This document shows, one piece after another, positions 1 to 4,473 of a stretch of DNA of 6,354 bases (its first letter is position 1; every line of letters begins with the position of its first letter). The position numbers were made by a program, and so were the translations under genes. The stretch covers positions 1 to 6,354 of the forward strand of contig CAMEUH010000145.1 of NCBI GenBank assembly GCA_945938055.1, in the 5' to 3' direction. The notes under the pieces were generated by a model. The model worked only from the letters and a program-made list of their open reading frames with translations, was not told where the DNA came from and ran no database searches. The stretch is from an uncultured Eubacteriaceae bacterium (lineage in GTDB: Bacteria > Bacillota > Clostridia > Lachnospirales > Lachnospiraceae).

Positions 1-3
1 TCT

Positions 4-1008
4 CTATTCATGTGACAAGGCTATTCTGTTCTCACATTCCGCAATTGTAGCCGGTTTGTGGGCAATCACAAGAGCCGTGCCATTTTTCATCACTCTCTTT
101 ACTGCCTTTAAAACCTGAATGTCATTCTCATTATCCAGTGATGACGTAGCTTCATCCATCAGTAAAACCGGTGCTTTTCTTACCAAAGCCCTGGCAATGG
201 CAATCCTTTGCCGTTCTCCACCGGACAGCATGTTTCCTCCATTGTCCAGAATCGTATCATAGCCATCCGGCATCGCCATGATAAATTCATGGGCATTTGC
301 CGCTTTTGCTGCCATAATCACATCATCATCCGTTGCCGTTTCCCTTCCCAGTCTTATGTTTTCTTTAACCGATAGCTGAAACAAATAAGACCTCTGAGGC
401 ACATATGCGAATTGTTCCCTTATCCTGATGACAGAATCGGAGGTAAGTTTTTCTCCCATTACACGGATTTCTCCACCCCTTAACGGATAAAACCCTAATA
501 ACAGCTTAAACAATGTACTCTTTCCACATCCTGATTTTCCGGTAATGGCAGTACTTACGCCACATGGAAACTTCATATTAACATGATGATATAATGGTGC
601 TTCTTTTTCAGATGATTCTGCTTTCCCATAAGAAAAAACAACATCATTTAATTCAACCGCCGTTTCTCTTATTGTTCTTTTTTCATTCTGGCTTTCTTGC
701 GTTTCATCTTTTTCCAAAAGACCTTCCTCTTCTTCTGATTCAAGATACTCAAAAAGAATCTGTGCTCTTGCAATGCAATTTATAAGTTCCGGCAGATACT
801 TGCCTAATTCCAGAAAATTATAGCTAAATGATCCGTATAGCGTATATATTGCCGCAACACTACTTAAAGATGCCATGTCATGATCAACAAAATATATGGA
901 AAGCATCAGAAATCCCAGTGCACATGTCACATCAAAAAATGTATTGATTCCACCAAGCATGGAACTCATCCGAACAGCTTTGCTCCTTGTATCGGAATAA
1001 TCTTCCAC
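4..1008 (-). CDS. C-terminal fragment of the broken ABC transporter (helices 5-6 plus ATPase domain)
   Basis: This is an open frame of up to 334 residues from a GTG at 1008-1006, in frame with the N-terminal fragment and separated from its TAG by a single GAC codon. It holds membrane helices 5 and 6 (about residues 19-65), an acidic linker rich in E and K (about 90-115) and a complete set of ATPase motifs: GKSGCGKST (157-165), Q205, LSGGERQR (261-268), VLLMDEATSSLD (281-292) and H317. The GTG has no proper ribosome binding site. ATG 969-967 has an AAGGAG sequence (983-988) upstream, though at 13-nt spacing, so a 321-residue product from there is the likelier reinitiation product. The protein ends only 17 residues after the switch histidine, whereas the neighbouring ABC protein continues for 55. 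Probably part of a pseudogene. Confidence 0.55.
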   Translation of the reverse strand: MEDYSDTRSKAVRMSSMLGGINTFFDVTCALGFLMLSIYFVDHDMASLSSVAAIYTLYGSFSYNFLELGKYLPELINCIARAQILFEYLESEEEEGLLEKDETQESQNEKRTIRETAVELNDVVFSYGKAESSEKEAPLYHHVNMKFPCGVSTAITGKSGCGKSTLFKLLLGFYPLRGGEIRVMGEKLTSDSVIRIREQFAYVPQRSYLFQLSVKENIRLGRETATDDDVIMAAKAANAHEFIMAMPDGYDTILDNGGNMLSGGERQRIAIARALVRKAPVLLMDEATSSLDNENDIQVLKAVKRVMKNGTALVIAHKPATIAECENRIALSHE

Positions 1009-1011
1009 GTC

Positions 1012-1014
1012 CTA
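1012..1014 (-). other. Premature in-frame TAG codon splitting the ABC transporter gene
   Basis: On the minus strand the codons read CTT AAA AAG TTC AGA TAG GAC GTG GAA GAT TAT. Frame and ABC protein homology continue on both sides, so this is a point nonsense change, not a frameshift or deletion. It lies in the cytoplasmic helix between membrane helices 4 and 5, a region that is continuous in ABC exporters. The ancestral residue cannot be read from this sequence. Confidence 0.85.
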
Positions 1015-1701
1015 TCTGAACTTTTTAAGAAGTATTTGGCATCCCGGATACATCTTAATACTGTTAATTCCTGAAATCACCGTGGCAATATTCTTTGTCA
1101 TGCTCTTTTTCTTTTCCGATGTATCTTTTCCAATCTGCTTCATGGGCTTTACATATCTTGAATTTACAAACAGCGAAATCATGTTGATAAAAAGAAGACT
1201 TACTGCCAGCCACCGGTTCATCAGAAACATCGGTATAAAATACACAATTACGGACATGACCGGTGTTGTAACCCTGCGAAGCCTGGAAGTAAAAATCTGG
1301 CTTGCCACATCTGCGTCATTTAAAAGTTTTGATACAATTTCTCCGCCATGATGTTCATCATAATAACTCATTGGCATGCGTAATGCTTTTTCAATCACCA
1401 GCTTTTGCACCCTCGCATTACCACGTTTAGCCTCAATATCATAAACTGCTCCAAAGAAAAAGAATATCATAAGAGACAAAAAGCCCGCCAGAAGACTCCA
1501 TGACAAGACAGGGATAAATTCACCCGTTTCCCCATGCTGCGCCATTTCTACCATATTTTTAACAAAAACAGATAAAGTAACCTGAAACAGATTATCACCT
1601 ACCATATGAATAATCATTGCAAACAGAAACAGCGGCAGAGGTTTTCCCATGATTCTTAGAAACTGCCAGAAAATATTCCACGAAGTTTTTCTTTTTTCCA
1701 T
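1012..1701 (-). CDS. N-terminal fragment of the broken ABC transporter (membrane helices 1-4 only)
   Basis: This 229-residue product is what the ribosome makes from the start codon of the second ABC gene up to the premature TAG. It contains the first four membrane helices of an ABC exporter-type membrane domain, with the cytoplasmic segment between helices 2 and 3 (motif GGEIVSKLLND near 119-129) and the start of the long helix after helix 4. It has no ATPase domain, so alone it cannot drive transport. The ATG at 1701-1699 is preceded by AAAGGGG (1712-1718) at 10-nt spacing and sits 2 nt after the stop of the upstream gene, which favours translational coupling. Whether the fragment accumulates or is degraded cannot be told from sequence. 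Confidence 0.6.
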   Translation of the reverse strand: MEKRKTSWNIFWQFLRIMGKPLPLFLFAMIIHMVGDNLFQVTLSVFVKNMVEMAQHGETGEFIPVLSWSLLAGFLSLMIFFFFGAVYDIEAKRGNARVQKLVIEKALRMPMSYYDEHHGGEIVSKLLNDADVASQIFTSRLRRVTTPVMSVIVYFIPMFLMNRWLAVSLLFINMISLFVNSRYVKPMKQIGKDTSEKKKSMTKNIATVISGINSIKMYPGCQILLKKFR

Positions 1702-1703
1702 CT

Positions 1704-3458
1704 CTATAACGCCCCTTTCTGCTCACTATTTTTCATAAAATGTCGTTCATGCTCATATAGTTTTTTGTAGATTCCATTTATCCGCATTAATTCTTCGTGA
1801 TTTCCCTCTTCCCATATCCTTCCCTTCCTTACAACCATGATACAGTCTGCGTCACGAACAGTAGATAATCGGTGTGCAATCATCACAATGGTCTTTTTTC
1901 CTCTTAAATTCCTTACGGTTTCCTGAATAATCGTTTCTGTATCCACGTCAACCGATGATGTCGGTTCATCCATTAACAGAACCGGTGTATCCTTTAATAA
2001 GGCTCTGGCAATTGCGATTCTTTGTTTTTCACCACCGGATAATCCGGAACCGTTTTCGCCAATAACGGTTTCATATTGATTCGGTAAATCCATAATAAAA
2101 TCATGTATTCCTGCAAGTTTTGAAGCATTCACGACCTGGTCTTGTGAAACCTCCCTTCCACCGACAGCAATATTATCGTATATGGTTCCTTCAAACAGAA
2201 ATGGCTCCTGTTCCACAATGGAAATCTGCTTTCTTGCAGCCGAAAGCCCCATCCTGGTAATTTCCTGTCCTTTTAATAAAATTTCACCGTCCCTGGTTTT
2301 ATAAAATCCGCATAGGAGTTTAAAAATAGTAGATTTTCCCTGCCCGGATTCCCCAACAAATGCTGTCACGCTTCCTTTTTGTATCTGGAAAGACATTTTA
2401 TCTAACACCTGTTTTGTATCCGTGTCATAGGAAAAGGAAACCTCATGAAAACATATTTCAGACTTCATGTTGCTGTTATCATTGTAATCCGTTAACTCTT
2501 CCGAAAGCTTCTCTTCTTCCTCTTCAAAAATCCTTTCTACCCTCTCCATGGATATCTGACGTTCCCGATACTCATTTAGCAGAAACGGCATCATTTTAAT
2601 TCCACCCATGATTTTATTCATCAGCACAATATAAGCCGTCATTGCACCGATTGTCATTTTCCCGCGCAGAACCATGAACATGGCGAGGCTGGGACAAATT
2701 AAATTAGGAATCCAAAAAAGCAGACGGTTTATTGTCTGGGAAAAATGTGTAATCCACGCTCTCACATACTCATTATCCAGAATGTCTTCAATCGCATCAT
2801 GAATATGACTGACAAATTTATCATACAGGTTATAGCTTCGGATAATCTCTATTCCTGCAATACTATCCGTGACCCTTTCCACCATGACATCAATCTTTCC
2901 ACGCCTCTTATCAGCCAGCATTTTCAGTCTTTTTCCAAGAAAATAGGTAATAAATAAAGCTACCGGATAGAGACACAAAGCTGTGAGCATCAGCATTTTG
3001 TTTTTTGCCCCTACATAGATTAGAACCATTCCAATGGAAATTGTATTGTTAATTAAGTCCGGTAAGGTTGATTCGTAATACTGTTCCAATTCTCCAACAT
3101 CTGAGATTAGTCTGGTAATTATTTTTCCAAAACCTTCTCTTTCAAAGAAGGAATACTTAATTTTCGATAGCTTTTCTACTGCAAAATCATACAGAGCGTT
3201 TGTTGTCTTAATACTATACAGTCCGGAAAAATATCTTTTATAGTACGCTGCTGTCGTTCCTGCCAGCATACATAAAATAATGGGAATCAGTATACTTTTA
3301 AACTGAGTCTGCCCCATCTGGAGCAGCTCATCAATCAGCCCGGCAATCATTCCTGTCCCCAAAATGACCGAAAAATTCATACATACAGACATTATGGTCT
3401 CTACCACCAGCAAATACATGTTTTTTCTATGAATCTTTCCGATAATATTATTTTTCAT
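1704..3458 (-). CDS. ABC transporter half-molecule with fused membrane and ATPase domains (first operon gene)
   Basis: An intact 584-residue ABC exporter-fold protein of the inner membrane that uses ATP to move an unidentified substrate. About six membrane helices (roughly 18-43, 56-74, 138-153, 156-174, 243-263, 268-288) precede the ATPase domain (about 335-570). Motifs, numbered from the chosen start: Walker A GESGQGKST (369-377), Q-loop Q417, signature LSGGEKQR (473-480), Walker B VLLMDE (493-498) with catalytic E498, D-loop SSVD, and switch H529. Length is normal for a half-transporter. The start is ATG 3458-3456, because AAGGAGG (3465-3471) is 6 nt upstream of it; the ATG at 3464-3462 abuts that site with no spacing. 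The next gene begins 2 nt after the TAG stop, so the two probably form a heterodimer. The segment DVGELEQYYESTLPDLI in the membrane domain recalls YbtP/IrtA-like transporters from memory, but that is weak evidence for substrate. Confidence 0.9.
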   Translation of the reverse strand: MKNNIIGKIHRKNMYLLVVETIMSVCMNFSVILGTGMIAGLIDELLQMGQTQFKSILIPIILCMLAGTTAAYYKRYFSGLYSIKTTNALYDFAVEKLSKIKYSFFEREGFGKIITRLISDVGELEQYYESTLPDLINNTISIGMVLIYVGAKNKMLMLTALCLYPVALFITYFLGKRLKMLADKRRGKIDVMVERVTDSIAGIEIIRSYNLYDKFVSHIHDAIEDILDNEYVRAWITHFSQTINRLLFWIPNLICPSLAMFMVLRGKMTIGAMTAYIVLMNKIMGGIKMMPFLLNEYRERQISMERVERIFEEEEEKLSEELTDYNDNSNMKSEICFHEVSFSYDTDTKQVLDKMSFQIQKGSVTAFVGESGQGKSTIFKLLCGFYKTRDGEILLKGQEITRMGLSAARKQISIVEQEPFLFEGTIYDNIAVGGREVSQDQVVNASKLAGIHDFIMDLPNQYETVIGENGSGLSGGEKQRIAIARALLKDTPVLLMDEPTSSVDVDTETIIQETVRNLRGKKTIVMIAHRLSTVRDADCIMVVRKGRIWEEGNHEELMRINGIYKKLYEHERHFMKNSEQKGAL

Positions 3459-3464
3459 TGGCAT

Positions 3465-3471
3465 CCTCCTT
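3465..3471 (-). promoter_or_regulatory. Ribosome binding site that decides the start of the first ABC gene
   Basis: The minus strand reads AAGGAGG followed directly by ATGCCAATG. Spacing to the second ATG (3458-3456) is 6 nt, which is near ideal; spacing to the first ATG is zero. The protein therefore most likely begins MKNNIIGK, without the two residues MP. Confidence 0.8.
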
Positions 3472-3494
3472 GTAAGTTCTTTCGATTTATTGGA

Positions 3495-3523
3495 AATATA
3501 TCACACAAGGATTCATAAATTCA
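3495..3523 (-). promoter_or_regulatory. Predicted promoter of the ABC operon (extended -10, weak -35)
   Basis: On the minus strand TGATATATT (3503-3495) gives an extended -10 (TGn plus TATATT, five of six consensus bases). The hexamer at the -35 position with 17-bp spacing (3523-3518, TGAATT) matches TTGACA poorly. The predicted transcription start is near 3488, giving an untranslated leader of about 30 nt. A good -10 with a poor -35 fits a promoter that needs an activator, plausibly the divergent AraC protein. Predicted by eye only. Confidence 0.5.
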
Positions 3524-3528
3524 TTTAC

Positions 3529-3567
3529 TTTTATGCTGATTCGTTATCAAATCTATAATTTTATGCT
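3529..3567. repeat. Pair of 9-bp direct repeats, candidate AraC-family operator
   Basis: TTTTATGCT occurs at 3529-3537 and again at 3559-3567 in the same orientation. The match extends to 11 of 12 bases (TA-C/A-TTTTATGCT). The copies are 30 bp apart, close to three helical turns, so both would face the same side of the DNA. AraC-family proteins commonly bind direct half-sites. The first copy is centred about 45 bp upstream of the predicted ABC transcription start; the second overlaps the TGC of the extended -10 of the regulator. Chance repetition in AT-rich DNA is possible. Confidence 0.4.
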
Positions 3568-3572
3568 ATAAT
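3544..3572 (+). promoter_or_regulatory. Predicted promoter of the AraC regulator gene
   Basis: A perfect -10 TATAAT lies at 3567-3572, preceded by TGC, which makes an extended -10. TTATCA at 3544-3549 is a four-of-six -35 with exactly 17-bp spacing. The predicted transcription start is near 3579, leaving a leader of about 28 nt before the ATG. A second TATAAT at 3554-3559 is an alternative -10. Confidence 0.65.
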
Positions 3573-3593
3573 TAAAAGCACAATCATATTGAC

Positions 3594-3600
3594 AAGGAGA
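3594..3600 (+). promoter_or_regulatory. Ribosome binding site that decides the start of the AraC regulator
   Basis: AAGGAGA is followed 6 nt later by ATG at 3607-3609. The in-frame TTG at 3589 lies upstream of this site and cannot use it, so a start there can be set aside. Confidence 0.85.
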
Positions 3601-3606
3601 GAAATC

Positions 3607-4443
3607 ATGCCGCTTCCATTAAAACCAGGATATAATTTCTACATTGACCGCAAATGCAAGCCTTCCGACTACGAGATGTCACAGCTTGAAGTATACAGAG
3701 ATTACTATGGCATGAGCTATACCGTAAGCGGGAACCGCAAATTTATCATGCCAAACATGATTGCCTTTTTACACGGTGGATGCATTGGAATCACCATGAA
3801 AGATGTCTATCATAAGACTTCCTTTGTAGATAACACTCCTTACGAGCGTTTTGTGTTGAAATTTACAGATAAGGTCTTAGAACCTTTGATAAAAATAATC
3901 GGCAGGAATACCTTTGATGAATTATACAGCTACCCTGTTTATCATTTTACTCCTGAAATTCAGGATAAACTCTATCACATTTACTGTGATATGCTTTATG
4001 AATATGAACATTACACAAATGAATCCGAATTACTGCTTTCCGGCATGTTATATCATTTAATCATGACGGTTATTCGACATCACTTACCGGTAAATCCCAA
4101 GGATATGGAATTATCCGGAACAGACCAGTCCATCCTGTCCGCCATGGATTACATTGAACATAACTTTTTAAAGGATCCTTCTTTAAGTGAAACGGCAAAA
4201 CATGTAGGATTGTCTTCCTCTCATTTTTCAAGGATATTTAAACAGGCAACGGGAGTATCCTACACAGAATACCTAAACTACATCCGTGTGGAACACGGAC
4301 GCAGGCTCCTTCTTACCACGGACTTATCCGTAAGTGAAATTGCACAGCTTTCCGGATTCGATAACGGTAATTATTTCTGTAACGTGACAAAGAAACTGCT
4401 CGGTTCTTCACCGAGCCAGCTTCGAAAAAATCAAGGAGAGTAA
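3607..4443 (+). CDS. AraC-family transcriptional regulator
   Basis: A 278-residue cytoplasmic DNA-binding regulator of usual AraC-family length. Residues 1-160 form the variable sensing half; the segment DVYHKTSFVDNTPYERFVLKF (65-86 region) resembles the end of the small beta-barrel (cupin-like) ligand domain typical of the family. The C-terminal 100 residues (about 175-275) hold two helix-turn-helix units: LSETAKHVGLSSSHFSRIFK (193-212) and, from about 242, VSEIAQLSGF followed by GNYF and the closing SSPSQLRK. The second unit reads VTKK where family members often have FKK, a minor departure. It is transcribed away from the two-gene ABC operon across 142 bp, so local control of that operon and of itself is the likely role, inferred from position. 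The effector is unknown. The start is ATG 3607, supported by a strong ribosome binding site. The stop is TAA. Confidence 0.9.
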   Translation: MPLPLKPGYNFYIDRKCKPSDYEMSQLEVYRDYYGMSYTVSGNRKFIMPNMIAFLHGGCIGITMKDVYHKTSFVDNTPYERFVLKFTDKVLEPLIKIIGRNTFDELYSYPVYHFTPEIQDKLYHIYCDMLYEYEHYTNESELLLSGMLYHLIMTVIRHHLPVNPKDMELSGTDQSILSAMDYIEHNFLKDPSLSETAKHVGLSSSHFSRIFKQATGVSYTEYLNYIRVEHGRRLLLTTDLSVSEIAQLSGFDNGNYFCNVTKKLLGSSPSQLRKNQGE

Positions 4444-4473
4444 GGCACAAAACAGCCCCTTTCCTGCATATTT
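4444..4473. other. Convergent gap between the AraC regulator and the hybrid kinase gene
   Basis: Only 30 bp separate the TAA of the regulator from the TAA of the kinase. A weak interrupted inverted repeat, CTGCA (4464-4468) with TGCAG (4490-4494), spans the kinase end, but neither strand has a GC-rich stem followed by a T run. No convincing intrinsic terminator is visible, so transcripts may overlap at their 3' ends. Confidence 0.5.

Larger units (their letters stand above)
4..1701 (-). pseudogene. ABC transporter half-molecule (TMD-NBD), second operon gene, interrupted by an in-frame TAG
   Basis: Read through the stop, this is one continuous exporter-type ABC protein of 565 codons before its final TAG. 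The interrupting TAG (1012-1014) is codon 230; residues F228-R229 come before it and D231-V232 after it, with no frame change. Six membrane helices are visible: about 22-48, 65-87, 146-160 and 163-181 before the stop, and about 250-272 and 280-297 after it. The ATPase domain follows with Walker A GKSGCGKST (388-396), Q-loop Q436, signature LSGGERQR (492-499), Walker B VLLMDE (512-517) and switch H548. The start ATG lies 2 nt after the TAG of the upstream ABC gene, so the two are one operon and probably encode a heterodimer. A nonsense mutation of a CAG, GAG or AAG codon is the simplest explanation. TAG also ends the upstream gene, so it is a normal stop here. Substrate is unknown. A sequencing error is the main alternative. 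Confidence 0.75.
3465..3606. promoter_or_regulatory. Divergent control region between the ABC operon and the AraC regulator gene
   Basis: This 142-bp AT-rich stretch is the only sizeable non-coding segment in the window. It carries the two ribosome binding sites, an extended -10 promoter in each direction, a 9-bp direct repeat TTTTATGCT (3529-3537 and 3559-3567), an 8-bp direct repeat CTATAATT (3553-3560 and 3566-3573), and a small palindrome TGAT-N5-ATCA (3537-3549). Shared regulation of the two transcription units from here is the natural reading. No riboswitch-sized structure fits in the short leaders. Confidence 0.7.

Noticed and set aside
1012..1014. TAG as a sense codon (recoded genome or pyrrolysine)
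   Set aside because: TAG also ends the upstream ABC gene, 2 nt before the next start, and ends this gene at 4-6. An ABC transporter is not a known pyrrolysine protein, and no Pyl genes are in the window.
594..1351. Plus-strand open frames opposite the ABC genes (594-785, 880-1074, 1082-1351)
   Set aside because: They are antisense to clear ABC transporter coding sequence, have no ribosome binding sites that I can see, and their products look like low-complexity shadows.
3589..3606. TTG at 3589 as the start of the AraC gene
   Set aside because: The strong AAGGAGA site lies downstream of this TTG and 6 nt before the ATG at 3607, so it serves the ATG.
4398..4416. Perfect 6-bp hairpin GCTCGG-N7-CCGAGC near the end of the AraC gene, as a terminator
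   Set aside because: It lies inside the coding region for the second helix-turn-helix and is not followed by a T run.
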